Shown one piece after another: positions 27,226-36,491 of a stretch of DNA of 64,000 nucleotides. A program made the translations under genes and the position numbers. The notes beneath the pieces are model-generated. The model made no database searches, was not told where the DNA came from, and saw nothing but the letters and a program-made list of their open reading frames with translations. Numbering within the stretch: position 1 is the first letter of the stretch; each line of letters opens with the position of its first letter. The stretch comes from Clostridiaceae bacterium (GTDB taxonomy: Bacteria > Bacillota > Clostridia > Acetivibrionales > DUMB01). The DNA is taken from positions 49,302 through 113,301 of the forward strand of contig DUMB01000006.1 in assembly GCA_012840085.1 (NCBI GenBank). The letters run 5' to 3'.

Positions 27226-27945
27226 GTGTACATAGATGATGGGAACAGAACATGTGCTCCACAGATAGGGGCAAAGGCTCCTGATTTTTCAGCTGTTACG
27301 ACTTTCGGAGACATGAAGTTATCGGACTTTGCAGGAAAATGGATTGTGCTTTTTTCTCATCCTGGTGATTACACACCGGTATGCACCACTGAGTTTATTT
27401 CCTTTGCATTGTATTTTCCGTATTTCATGCAGAGAAATGTGCAGCTGATCGGACTTAGCATAGACAGCCTGCATTCACATCTGAGCTGGGTTTATAATAT
27501 TTATAAAAATACCGGTATAGAGATACCCTTTCCAATAATAGCGGACAGGGATATGAAGGTGGCAAGACTTTATGGAATGATAGCCCCTGCGGCAAGCACT
27601 ACTTCAACGGTAAGAAACGTTTTTATAATCGATGATAAACAGATTATAAGGGTGGTGCTGCAATACCCTCATACCATCGGAAGAAGCATACCTGAAATTA
27701 TAAGAATAATTGACGCCCTGCAGACTTCCGACAGGGATAAAGTTGTTACCCCGGCTAACTGGTGCCCTGGAGCGCCTGTTATTGTACCTCCGCCAAATAC
27801 ATATGAGCAGCTCAAGGAGAGAATACAAAACAAGCCCGGGTATTCGTGTATTGATTGGTACCTATGCATGAAACCTGACGCAAGTAATAAGGCTTCATCG
27901 CAAGGCGATAACGAGGTGTATCCAAAAGGCAAAAGCAAAATGTGA
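27226..27945 (+). CDS. Peroxiredoxin (Prx6/1-Cys-like)
   Basis: 239 residues. It reduces hydrogen peroxide and organic peroxides through the peroxidatic Cys53 in SHPGDYTPVCTTEF. The layout is that of the long Prx6/archaeal class with a C-terminal extension (NWCPGAPVIVPPP, then GYSCIDWYLC). Extra C-terminal cysteines may act in resolving the disulfide. The GTG start at 27226 follows a strong AAGGAGG. It is monocistronic; a conserved hairpin repeat follows it. Confidence 0.93.
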   Translation: MYIDDGNRTCAPQIGAKAPDFSAVTTFGDMKLSDFAGKWIVLFSHPGDYTPVCTTEFISFALYFPYFMQRNVQLIGLSIDSLHSHLSWVYNIYKNTGIEIPFPIIADRDMKVARLYGMIAPAASTTSTVRNVFIIDDKQIIRVVLQYPHTIGRSIPEIIRIIDALQTSDRDKVVTPANWCPGAPVIVPPPNTYEQLKERIQNKPGYSCIDWYLCMKPDASNKASSQGDNEVYPKGKSKM

Positions 27946-27980
27946 ATACTCATCAGCAGCAGAAAAGGGGGAGAGGGCCA

Positions 27981-28020
27981 CGTTGCGGCATACGGGAATG
28001 AAACCCGCAAAGCCGCAACG
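27981..28020. repeat. Nested-palindrome repeat, copy 1
   Basis: A 40-bp element has outer arms CGTTGCGGC/GCCGCAACG and an inner stem CGGG/CCCG. It is closely related to 32208-32245; nearly all shared positions match. It sits between convergent genes and has no T-tract. Confidence 0.8.
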
Positions 28021-28050
28021 TAAGAACCAATGAATGCCGGACAATGGCAA

Positions 28051-29769
28051 TTAATTGACATTTTCCATATACCTCTTGATTTTTTTGGTGGTGGTTTTAG
28101 CAAATTCGGTTTCACGAAGTGTGAAATCCTTAATATATTTATAAGTCACCAGACTCTTGTTAACTGCTTTAACTTCTTTGCTTATCAGCGAATTTAATTC
28201 TTCCTGGGACAGAGTCCTTCCGCCGAATTCCTCATTGATATAGTCCATGTCAGGTACAATGACTGCTGACACCACTACATCTCCGTATACTTCATCATTT
28301 TTGCCAAACACCAGTGACTCTTTTATATATGGGCTTCTATTAAGCAGTTTTTCAATTTCTTCCGGATAAATGTTCTTTCCGTTTTTAGTAACAATAACAT
28401 CCTTCTTACGGCCTGTAATGTGCAAAAAGCCGTCACTGTCTATAAAGCCAAGATCTCCTGTATAGAACCAGCCATCTTTAAAAGATTTCTCGTTGGCTTC
28501 CGGGTTTTCATAGTAGCCAAGCATTACATTAGGACCTTTTGCTATTATCTCTCCTACACCTTCATCATTTGGACTGTCAATGCGGATTTCAACATGTGGC
28601 AGCGGGAGACCTGCTGCATCGTCTTTGAAATCAACATCACGGTTCACGGCAAGTATGGGAGAACATTCGGTGAGGCCATAACCCTGTACCAGTTTTATAC
28701 CGACATCTCTGAAACCTTTGGCTACCATCGGGTCAATGCCTGCGGCACCGCTTATAAAGAGTCTTAAATGTCCGCCGAAATTATCATGGATGGGGGCAAA
28801 CAGCTTTTTTGTAATATCAATGTTAAGTTTTTTCAGCAAGTTGCTTATTTTTATTCCCAGTTTAAGTTTTCTGAGGGTTTTAGGATTTTTTGATGCCTGG
28901 TTCCATATCTGCCTGTAAATTGCTTCAAATATCAAAGGCACACCAAGCATTATGGTAGTCTTTGATTCCTTAAGGTTCTTCACAATGTGACGTAAGCCTT
29001 CACAGTAGGCGATGGTTGAACCTCTGTATATCTGACAGAGGAAGCCGCAGGTGCACTCATATGTGTGATGCAGCGGAAGAACTGATAAAAATGTATCCTT
29101 ATCATCTATATATAGCATTTGACACATGTCCATCAGATTTGAACATATATTTTTATGAGACAGCATAACAGCTTTTGAATTTTCTGTCGTGCCTGAAGTG
29201 AAAAGTAGAGAAGTCATAACATTTTCATCTATTTTCGCATCGATAAAGCTTCTGTCACCGTTCTTCACCAATTCAGAACCTTTATCCAACAGTTTTCTGA
29301 AGGAGAGAATGCCATCCTTGTCTTCATCCAGATCCATATTTATATAAAATTCAATGATGTTTATCCTTTTGGAAATTTCAGCTATTTGCTCTGCCTTACC
29401 GCCGGAGAATATAATTGCACTGGCTTGCGCACGTTTGAGAAGGTTCTCAATTTCATTTTCAGGAAGTTCTTTGTCGAGGGGAACTATTACTCCTGTTCCG
29501 TTTACTACAGACAGGTACGAAACTGCCCATTCGTATCTGTTTTCACCTATCAGTGCAATTCTTTTGTCCTTCAAACCAAGATTGATAAGAGCTGTACCCA
29601 GTGAGTAAACATCTGACTTATACTGATTGAATGAAATAGGCTTATAGCTGTCTTCACCTTTTTGTTTTACAAGAAATGCAGCTTTATCTTTGTAAATGGA
29701 GACGCTGGATTCAAGCATGTCCTTAAGGTTTTGAATAGGCCGCACATCGTATAAAGGAATGTTTTTCAT
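28051..29769 (-). CDS. AMP-dependent acyl-CoA synthetase (long-chain type)
   Basis: About 572 residues. It activates a carboxylic acid, probably a fatty acid, to acyl-AMP and then acyl-CoA. Motifs visible are the P-loop LLFTSGTTENSKAVMLSHKN (near residue 188), the GYGLTECSP motif, YTGDLGFIDSDGFLHITGRK, and the C-terminal catalytic Lys region (VTYKYIKDFTLRETEFAKTT). The P-loop has ENSKA where most family members have GxPKG. The ATG at 29769 follows AGAGGTG; an upstream ATG at 29787 has no site. The chain length of the substrate is unknown. Confidence 0.9.
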   Translation of the reverse strand: MKNIPLYDVRPIQNLKDMLESSVSIYKDKAAFLVKQKGEDSYKPISFNQYKSDVYSLGTALINLGLKDKRIALIGENRYEWAVSYLSVVNGTGVIVPLDKELPENEIENLLKRAQASAIIFSGGKAEQIAEISKRINIIEFYINMDLDEDKDGILSFRKLLDKGSELVKNGDRSFIDAKIDENVMTSLLFTSGTTENSKAVMLSHKNICSNLMDMCQMLYIDDKDTFLSVLPLHHTYECTCGFLCQIYRGSTIAYCEGLRHIVKNLKESKTTIMLGVPLIFEAIYRQIWNQASKNPKTLRKLKLGIKISNLLKKLNIDITKKLFAPIHDNFGGHLRLFISGAAGIDPMVAKGFRDVGIKLVQGYGLTECSPILAVNRDVDFKDDAAGLPLPHVEIRIDSPNDEGVGEIIAKGPNVMLGYYENPEANEKSFKDGWFYTGDLGFIDSDGFLHITGRKKDVIVTKNGKNIYPEEIEKLLNRSPYIKESLVFGKNDEVYGDVVVSAVIVPDMDYINEEFGGRTLSQEELNSLISKEVKAVNKSLVTYKYIKDFTLRETEFAKTTTKKIKRYMENVN

Positions 29770-29838
29770 AATTTGAACACCTCTCATATCAATCCATTTA
29801 TATAAGTTGTTTTGTATTTTATTTTATAGAATAAATTT

Positions 29839-29862
29839 AAAAGGAGAGTTTTTAACTCTCCC
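29839..29862 (-). terminator. Terminator of the zinc-ribbon gene
   Basis: On minus, a GGGAGAG/CTCTCC hairpin is followed by TTTT, just past the zinc-ribbon stop codon. Confidence 0.8.
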
Positions 29863-29868
29863 TATTGC

Positions 29869-30066
29869 TTACCATCTGTTACTGAAGTGTCTGTTTCCGG
29901 AATTAAAACCGCCGCCATTTCTTTTTTGTGCTTTTCTTGCACGTCTGCAATCAGGACACCTTTGAGGCTCGTTCTGGAATCCTTTCTCTTGATAAAATTG
30001 CTGTTCGCCTTCAGTAAAAACAAATTCGCTGCCGCAATCCTTACATAACAATGTTTTATCAGACAT
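29869..30066 (-). CDS. Small zinc-ribbon protein
   Basis: 65 residues with two CxxC pairs (LLCKDCGSEF and QRCPDCRRARK) separated by a Phe/Gln-rich segment (FTEGEQQFYQEKGFQNEPQ), then a basic, Gly/Asn-rich tail. This is the common small zinc-binding protein family of Firmicutes, probably nucleic-acid or ribosome related; its precise role is not known. The ATG at 30066 has an AAGGAGG site at a 7-base distance, and that site is entirely buried in a long hairpin (30074-30140). Confidence 0.88.
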   Translation of the reverse strand: MSDKTLLCKDCGSEFVFTEGEQQFYQEKGFQNEPQRCPDCRRARKAQKRNGGGFNSGNRHFSNRW

Positions 30067-30073
30067 ATGGCAA

Positions 30074-30140
30074 CCTCCTTTCGATATTTGGATTTAACTA
30101 ACTTCTTACCTTTAAACTCACTCCAAATATTTCAAGGAGG
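30074..30140 (-). promoter_or_regulatory. Hairpin sequestering the ribosome binding site of the zinc-ribbon gene
   Basis: On the minus-strand transcript, CCTCCTT (30140-30134) pairs with AAGGAGG (30080-30074), the ribosome binding site. After a symmetrical 3-nt internal loop, ATATTTGGA pairs with TCCAAATAT (9 bp) around a loop of about 28 nt. CTTACC just 5' of the hairpin could instead pair with GGTAAG in its loop. The shape is that of an RNA thermometer or a translational riboswitch. Confidence 0.65.
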
Positions 30141-30502
30141 GTAAGGTCTAAAAACTTAATTAAATCTTTTTTATTATTGATTTATAAACAAAATTATACC
30201 ATGCTGGAAACCAGTAATCAATATTATTTTCTTTTTTTTACATTAATATTCATAATTTACTTATACTTTAAACGAATTACCGACGGTAGATTTACAGGTA
30301 CTGTTTCTATATCTCAGATTTTGTTCATAATTAAAATGGAGTGCTTTGAGTTATTTGTGTTATTTACTTGAAAACACATATTCTATTAGGTAAAATAATT
30401 GTTATTATGTTATTATAGCACTATGGCAAAGCTGATTGTATTTTGAATTCAATGAAAAAGATTTATGCATTCTTATTTTTCAGGCAATCTGGAGGCGGTT
30501 TG
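30141..30502. other. AT-rich intergenic region
   Basis: About 360 bases with very high AT content. A possible 64-codon frame at 30177-30371 has no ribosome binding site and no recognisable content, so I do not annotate it. GGAGGCGG at the right end serves the next gene. Confidence 0.4.
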
Positions 30503-31366
30503 ATGACGCAAAATGAAAAGCCGGGTAAACTCAAAAATTTAAATTATTATCTGATAAAGACGTTGAAGTTTTATGATTTAAAGAATGAAAGCTTAAGTCG
30601 TTTAGTTTTTATTATCATATTGATTGCAAACTTTATTGGTATATTTGTGCCGGAAAATGTTTATTTGGACATTATTCTTAACCTGGCAAGAATGACTGTA
30701 GTCCACCTGGCTTCAGCAGTTTATCTTACAGCATATATAAAGGACTTAAAGGGAGAGGCATGCGGCATCCATGAGTGCTTTGGGATAACCGTAAAAAATG
30801 CGTTAAAAATATTGGTTGCTTCAATCAGTTATATTATAACTATAATTGCAACTTTTGGAATGTACTTGTCTTTTGAAATTATGGCGGTTGTCATTTTCAT
30901 CCTTGGGATACCTTTGCTGGTAATCTATCTTATGTTCATATTTAATGTATGTTATGTTGTTGACCAGGGCAAAGGTGTAGCAGAATCCTACAGAGCAAGC
31001 AGGAAAATTACCTTTGGTTATAAAAAAGCGATTTTTTTCACGATTTTAATATTTAATTTTATTCTTGCCATCCCATTATCGTTTTTGATGATTATAAGCA
31101 TGATAACAAGCAATGATTTGGTATATGCATTTGTGTTTTCTTTTGCAACTACAGTAGTTAATATAATGCAGAACCGCCTTATTACATTGTTGTATATGGA
31201 TTTGGAGTATGGCAATAAAGAAGCTGCAGGACAGTATGGCGACAAGGATTATTATTGGCCATACGGAAATAAAGAAGGCAATTGGCAATATGGCAATAGA
31301 GGCAGAGAAGTGGATGGGAATAAAGACAATAATGAACAAAATGACAGTGAGGACAGTGACAGATGA
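30503..31366 (+). CDS. Multispanning membrane protein with C-terminal YG repeats
   Basis: About 287 residues from the ATG at 30503, which follows GGAGGCGG. Five or six hydrophobic segments occupy residues ~35-225, including SYIITIIATFGMYLSFEIMA and TILIFNFILAIPLSFLMIIS. The tail is hydrophilic with an irregular YG repeat (EYGNKEAAGQYGDKDY, WPYGNKEGNWQYGNRG) and an Asp/Asn/Glu-rich end. I do not recognise the family; the membrane part loosely resembles glycerophosphoryl-diester-type or DUF975-like membrane domains. The stop overlaps the start of the next gene by 4 bases, so the two are coupled. Confidence 0.75.
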   Translation: MTQNEKPGKLKNLNYYLIKTLKFYDLKNESLSRLVFIIILIANFIGIFVPENVYLDIILNLARMTVVHLASAVYLTAYIKDLKGEACGIHECFGITVKNALKILVASISYIITIIATFGMYLSFEIMAVVIFILGIPLLVIYLMFIFNVCYVVDQGKGVAESYRASRKITFGYKKAIFFTILIFNFILAIPLSFLMIISMITSNDLVYAFVFSFATTVVNIMQNRLITLLYMDLEYGNKEAAGQYGDKDYYWPYGNKEGNWQYGNRGREVDGNKDNNEQNDSEDSDR

Positions 31367-32163
31367 ATATGAAGTGCAATAAAATAATTGATGTACATGC
31401 TCATATATTTCCTGAAAAAATTGCCCAAAAAGCAACTGAATCAATAGGTAATTTTTATGGAGTTCCTATGCGCGGAAAAGGTACAATCGAGGATTTACTT
31501 GTACAGGGAAACAAAGTAAATGTTTATAGATATGTAGTACACTCAACAGCTACAAAGGTTGAACAGGTAGAAGCAATAAATGAATTTATTTCCCAGGCAC
31601 AATTATCTGATGAGCGAATTATTGGGTTTGGGACACTTCACCCGGATCTTCCTGATGTTAAGAAGGAAGTTGAACGATTAGTTTCGTTAGGATTGAAGGG
31701 AATAAAGCTTCACCCGGATTTCCAGCAATTTAATATAGATGACGAAACAATGATGCCTATTTACGAAGCTGCGGAAGGAAGGCTTCCTGTTCTGGTGCAT
31801 ATGGGAGATGAGAGAAGTACTGCTTCAAGTCCCAGGAGACTGGTAAAAGTGCTTGACAGATTTCCCGGACTTACGGTAATAGCCGCTCACTTCGGTGGTT
31901 ACAGCATGTGGGATGAGTCTTTGCAATACCTTGTGGGAAGAGATTTATATTTTGATACATCCAGTTCACTATGGATTCTTGATAAATCAAAAGCCTTAGA
32001 TATAATAAGAAAGCACGGAGTGAAAAAAATATTGTTTGGAACGGACTATCCAATGTGGCTGTATGGAGAAGAACTAAAGAGATTTGAATCTCTTAATCTG
32101 ACACAGGAGGAGCGGGAACTGATCCTATGGAAAAATGCAGCTGAACTGCTGAATATAATATAG
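31363..32163 (+). CDS. Amidohydrolase-family metal-dependent hydrolase
   Basis: 266 residues, amidohydrolase-2-type TIM barrel. Metal-ligand motifs are visible: IIDVHAHIF (HxH near residue 12), KLHPDFQQF (His), VHMGDER, IAAHFGGYS (His) and ILFGTDYPMW (Asp). The family includes decarboxylases and hydrolases of cyclic substrates; the reaction here is unknown. It is translationally coupled to the membrane protein before it. A nested-palindrome repeat follows the stop codon. Confidence 0.88.
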   Translation: MNMKCNKIIDVHAHIFPEKIAQKATESIGNFYGVPMRGKGTIEDLLVQGNKVNVYRYVVHSTATKVEQVEAINEFISQAQLSDERIIGFGTLHPDLPDVKKEVERLVSLGLKGIKLHPDFQQFNIDDETMMPIYEAAEGRLPVLVHMGDERSTASSPRRLVKVLDRFPGLTVIAAHFGGYSMWDESLQYLVGRDLYFDTSSSLWILDKSKALDIIRKHGVKKILFGTDYPMWLYGEELKRFESLNLTQEERELILWKNAAELLNII

Positions 32164-32207
32164 TTTGCCAAGTTATGGCTTTCGAAAATGAATTCTATAA
32201 TTGCTAT

Positions 32208-32245
32208 GTTGCGGCTTACGGGAATGAATCCCGCAAGACCGCAAC
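32208..32245. repeat. Nested-palindrome repeat, copy 2
   Basis: A 38-bp element has outer arms GTTGCGG/CCGCAAC and an inner stem CGGGA/TCCCG. It matches 27981-28020 at almost every position and again lies between the 3' ends of convergent genes. Confidence 0.8.
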
Positions 32246-32262
32246 AGGGGGAATAAATAAAT

Positions 32263-34770
32263 CTATAACTCTTTATAGAACTTTAGGGTTTCCAGCTGTT
32301 CATCATCAGGTCTGATGCCTGATTTTATAAGTCTCTGATAGCGAGATTCCAATTCTTTTGCTTTTTTTGCCCTTACTATTCTAAAATGCGATGCGATATC
32401 AACAAAAGCCGGGAAATTTTCAAGCCGGTCTCTGATAGGTTTTGAAAACGGGCAATGGTGGTACATAATATTTCTCACTGTTTTGTTAAGCCGGGCGATT
32501 CCCTTTGATTCATAATTAATCCATACTTCATAGTCACTGGTAAAAATATCGCGCAGCTTGCCGTTATTTTTTTGTATTTGAGTTTTTATTTTGATTTTCG
32601 CTGTCTCTGATAAACTTCTGTCTTTTTTATAAAACTGAATATAATCAGAATACTCTGAAGTTAATGACTTTAATGTTATGTCATTCCAGTAAACTCCCAT
32701 CATTGTTCTGCACAATTCCCAGCGAAAATCTCCAACCAGTTTTACCATCAGATCATAAAGATTTTCATTTGTGAATATTGGCAAAATAAAACGTCCCGGA
32801 GTATTTCTGTCCCTACCTGACAGTTCCTGCCACATCATAGCACGTGAACCGTAAATAGGCACCAGGATTACATCCGGAATTATTGCTTTTATTACTATTT
32901 CCTTCTCAATACCCTTTTCCGGATTATTGTATGACAATTCCCTGTGAAAAGCTGAAAAGTCAATTTCTAAAATTCTTTCAATGCACTGGTTTACAGCATC
33001 AGGCGTTACTATTGCGTTAGGCAAATCTCTTATTACCATGGATTTATTAAGAACAGGGAAATATGAAGATATGTGTCCGTGACACAGCTTGTGGTTCGTT
33101 TTGAACATATTATCAATCTCAAAATCCAGTCTGTTGCCAATGTTGTGAAGATATTCATGCTTATCTTCATCACGGATTTTTCCCTGTTTTTTTAAATTTC
33201 TGAAAATGTCGAGATAGTCAAAGCCAAACTCGTTGCAGGAAGGATCCTTTTCCATTGAATATATCTTTTTTAGCCAATCCTCCATGTTATAAACCGGTGT
33301 GCGGCCCTGATAAGGCTGCTTGTCAACAAGAGCGTACAGAGAATTGACCTGCTCACAAGTTAAAAGCTTTTCGTCCATATATCCAAAATTGAGGAACATA
33401 CTAAGAAGCCGTGACTTGTTGTTTTCAGCCTGGAATCTCTTAAATACTGCTTTGTATATTTCAAAGAAAAGGGGAGTAACGGTGGTTCTGATGTTTTTAA
33501 ACTCCGAATCAGGTATATTGCCTTCTAAAAGTGCCCGGAAATTGCTAATGGCAATCATGAATTCATTAGCCTTTTCTTCCTGTATGCCTGAATAGGCCAG
33601 AATTTTTTTCAGACTTCCCTTTAACTCTTCAGGTATTGTATCCATTGATTTCTCAATGTACACTCTGTTATCTTTGATTTCAGCAGCCGTTTCTTTGGAT
33701 GTGGATTTTCCGGAAAGATATATATCATTAAAACGGTTAATGTCAACTTTCGGTTTAACGTCATATTTTCTTTCAAGTTCGGACAACTTTTCTCTGATAT
33801 TGGTTACCAGACAACGTATGGCACGGAATACTTCTCCGCTTATGTTGCTGTAACCTGCTGATTGAGCTGCAAGCTTATAATACTCGGAAAGGATGCATTC
33901 ATTGGTCTCGGACAACAGTCTCTCAAATAAATGTGTGTGAATTTCCCTTATAACTTTTTTCAGCTCATCAATAATTTCAACAAGGCATTCAGATGCTTGT
34001 GTACATCCGTAAAATGCTATTTTAGGATCTGATCCAAAAAAGTTTACAGATATATCTCTTTGAAGGTTAGAAATACTTTTGTAGTATTCAATGCTGGATA
34101 TGTTATCATTAAAAACATCCGTACTATTATCCAAATCACTGATTGTACCAATGCTGTCCAGAATATTTTTTTCCAAAAAATCCGGATTAATCTCTGAAGA
34201 CAATGAGAAACCGTTTTCCTTTAATTCATAGTAATAGCCGCGGCTTGTTTCCATGAAAGGTGATGGTAACAGATGAGGGATGTTGAGCTTTTCCCATATC
34301 CACCAATAGTATACAGAGAAGTTATCAGCCAGAATTTTTAATTTTGTGCATATATGCTTCAGATCATCCAACGCTTTGCATGACAAATATATAATATTTA
34401 ATACAGAGTTAATGACATTGTTTCTGAAAGCCTCCTGTGAGTCCATTAAAGATTTTAACTGGTGGACATTCTGTATCCCGAAATCACTCAAAATCGTACC
34501 GGTGGTGGATTTGTATGTATATAAGTATTCCTTTCCCAGCAGCATACTGCATATTCCGATAAAGGACTGCTGTCCAATATCAAAAATCCTGTAGCTGTTT
34601 TCCAGCATGCTTTTTTCATCTACTTTGGAAAAGCTCTCATAAGGAGATATATAAACTCCCATTTGCCCTTCATTCAGGATACTCAGTGATTTGATGCTAT
34701 GTCCTTCAAAAAAGACCATTTCGCTTTTTTTGATACTGAAATTGCTGATTTCATTGTGTACTATATTCAT
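32263..34770 (-). CDS. Large cytosolic protein with cyclic-nucleotide-binding-like N-terminus, function unknown
   Basis: 835 residues, no signal peptide or membrane segment. Residues ~10-110 follow the pattern of a cNMP-binding beta-roll (MVFFEGHSIKSLSILNEGQM, IFDIGQQSFIGICSMLLGKE), but the usual phosphate-binding GE...R cassette is not apparent, so ligand binding is doubtful. A long helical middle (about 130-460) and a C-terminal region (about 460-835) follow, rich in aromatic and charged residues (VPIYGSRAMMWQELSGRDRN, NIMYHHCPFSKPIRDRLENF). I recognise no catalytic motif. The ATG follows AGGTGA. It is transcribed divergently from an HD-GYP gene. No known function can be assigned. Confidence 0.8.
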   Translation of the reverse strand: MNIVHNEISNFSIKKSEMVFFEGHSIKSLSILNEGQMGVYISPYESFSKVDEKSMLENSYRIFDIGQQSFIGICSMLLGKEYLYTYKSTTGTILSDFGIQNVHQLKSLMDSQEAFRNNVINSVLNIIYLSCKALDDLKHICTKLKILADNFSVYYWWIWEKLNIPHLLPSPFMETSRGYYYELKENGFSLSSEINPDFLEKNILDSIGTISDLDNSTDVFNDNISSIEYYKSISNLQRDISVNFFGSDPKIAFYGCTQASECLVEIIDELKKVIREIHTHLFERLLSETNECILSEYYKLAAQSAGYSNISGEVFRAIRCLVTNIREKLSELERKYDVKPKVDINRFNDIYLSGKSTSKETAAEIKDNRVYIEKSMDTIPEELKGSLKKILAYSGIQEEKANEFMIAISNFRALLEGNIPDSEFKNIRTTVTPLFFEIYKAVFKRFQAENNKSRLLSMFLNFGYMDEKLLTCEQVNSLYALVDKQPYQGRTPVYNMEDWLKKIYSMEKDPSCNEFGFDYLDIFRNLKKQGKIRDEDKHEYLHNIGNRLDFEIDNMFKTNHKLCHGHISSYFPVLNKSMVIRDLPNAIVTPDAVNQCIERILEIDFSAFHRELSYNNPEKGIEKEIVIKAIIPDVILVPIYGSRAMMWQELSGRDRNTPGRFILPIFTNENLYDLMVKLVGDFRWELCRTMMGVYWNDITLKSLTSEYSDYIQFYKKDRSLSETAKIKIKTQIQKNNGKLRDIFTSDYEVWINYESKGIARLNKTVRNIMYHHCPFSKPIRDRLENFPAFVDIASHFRIVRAKKAKELESRYQRLIKSGIRPDDEQLETLKFYKEL

Positions 34771-34985
34771 TTTTCTTTCACCTGTTCTTCTTCTGTATTA
34801 TTTAAAGCTTTAATTTATATATCGAAAGAATAAGAAAAAAATTTATATTTACAGTAATTTATCATACTTATCCAGGAAATGTGAAAAAACGCATATTTGC
34901 AAAATGACCATGGACAGGCATATAATAATATTGTTTCACGATATTACGGCCTATACTTATTAAACTTTTATGTGGTGATTGACTG

Positions 34986-36491
34986 ATGAAGGATGTACAT
35001 AGTTTTACAGCTCAGAAATTAAAAAGAAAAGTGGCTTTTATGAAAGTTATGGCAGCCATTATAATTACCTGTTTTATATGGACCTTTTACTGTGTCAGTA
35101 CACTGGATATAAACAGAACCGTTGTACATATTATCCTTTCTCTGCTGTTTCTTTTAATGATAACATTTATTCTGTTAATATTAATATATAATACGTATAA
35201 ACATGTTATAAACTCTGTAAATTACATACATAAAAGCATAGCTGAAGTAGCTGCAATAAATTATAGTGCCGGAAAAAAAGCCATCGTAGAAGAAAGGCCT
35301 GAACCTGATTTTACGGATATAGTTGAGATTTATAAAAAGTTCAACAATCTGAAATCACTCATAGAGAACATAAACAGCAGCAATTCCTTTGAAGACTTAT
35401 TGAAATATATTTACAGTACATTTATAGACTTTGTGCCATATTCCTATATAGGAATAGCGCTGATAAAGGACGACGGCAAGAGCGTTGAGGCTTCCTTTGG
35501 TATTTCGGACGGAGCTGTAAAGGGACTTCCGCAAAATCTTATAGGCGAGAAAGCATATATTGAAGAGACAAGTCTCGGAGAGGTTATAAGAACAGGAAGA
35601 GCGAGAATTATCAACGATCTTGACATGTATCTATCCGGGAAGAAAATAAACAACTACAATAAAATTATACTGGAAGCAGGAATAAGAGCGTCCATTACTC
35701 TCCCCCTAAAGCTGAATAATAACCCGGTAGGAGTTATATTCTTTTCCAGCTGCAACAAGAATGTATACACAGAAGAACATGCAGTATTTCTTGAAACCCT
35801 TGCAAACAGCATAGCAATCGGCTTTGATAAGAGCATCTTTTTTGATGATGTGCTGTACAGCAGCGTATTTGCCCTTGCAAGGCTTGCTGAAGCCCGTGAT
35901 ACCGATACCGGGGAACACCTTGAGCGTATGAAAAAATATTCTGCTGTTCTGGCCCAACTTTTATATGAGGACAGCAAATATATGGATATAATAACACCGG
36001 GTTACGTGAATGACATTGAAAAGTTCAGTCCGCTGCATGACATAGGCAAGGTAGGCGTAAAGGACAGTATCCTGCTTAAGCCTGCAAGACTGACTGGTGA
36101 AGAATATGAGGAAATGAAGCAGCACACTGTCTATGGTGCACAGGTTTTAAGAGAAGCTGATCAATACATGGTTAAAAGAAATAAAAGCCTTTTTGGCATG
36201 GGCATAGAAATTGCAGAGGGCCACCATGAAAGGTGGGATGGATCAGGGTACCCATACGGTAAAAGCGGTGAGGACATTCCGCTTAGCGCAAGAATAGTCG
36301 CCGTTGCAGATGTATTTGATGCTCTGACCAGCAAAAGGCCTTATAAGGAACCCTATTCTTTTGATGAGTCTTTTGAAATCATCATGCAGGACAGCGGAAA
36401 ACATTTTGACCCTGAAATTGTCAGGGTGTTTAAAGCTAACCGGCAGAGAATATTTGAGGTATACAACAGTTTTTATCCTAAGATGTTGTAA
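34986..36491 (+). CDS. Membrane HD-GYP domain protein with GAF sensor (probable c-di-GMP phosphodiesterase)
   Basis: 501 residues. Two N-terminal membrane helices (about 18-36 and 45-70) are followed by a GAF domain (about 115-285, FEDLLKYIYSTFIDFVPYSY...) and a C-terminal HD-GYP domain. Catalytic signatures are present: HD in SPLHDIGKVGVKD (near residue 350), EGHHERWDGSGYPYG with the GYP triplet (near 419), and ARIVAVADVFDALTSKRPYK. This domain hydrolyses cyclic di-GMP or related dinucleotides. The ATG at 34986 follows GTGGTGATTG. Its neighbour on the other strand has a cyclic-nucleotide-binding-like fold. Confidence 0.92.
   Translation: MKDVHSFTAQKLKRKVAFMKVMAAIIITCFIWTFYCVSTLDINRTVVHIILSLLFLLMITFILLILIYNTYKHVINSVNYIHKSIAEVAAINYSAGKKAIVEERPEPDFTDIVEIYKKFNNLKSLIENINSSNSFEDLLKYIYSTFIDFVPYSYIGIALIKDDGKSVEASFGISDGAVKGLPQNLIGEKAYIEETSLGEVIRTGRARIINDLDMYLSGKKINNYNKIILEAGIRASITLPLKLNNNPVGVIFFSSCNKNVYTEEHAVFLETLANSIAIGFDKSIFFDDVLYSSVFALARLAEARDTDTGEHLERMKKYSAVLAQLLYEDSKYMDIITPGYVNDIEKFSPLHDIGKVGVKDSILLKPARLTGEEYEEMKQHTVYGAQVLREADQYMVKRNKSLFGMGIEIAEGHHERWDGSGYPYGKSGEDIPLSARIVAVADVFDALTSKRPYKEPYSFDESFEIIMQDSGKHFDPEIVRVFKANRQRIFEVYNSFYPKML

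Noticed and set aside
30177..30371. Plus-strand 64-codon hydrophobic frame
   Set aside because: No ribosome binding site, extreme AT content, and no family resemblance; likely chance.
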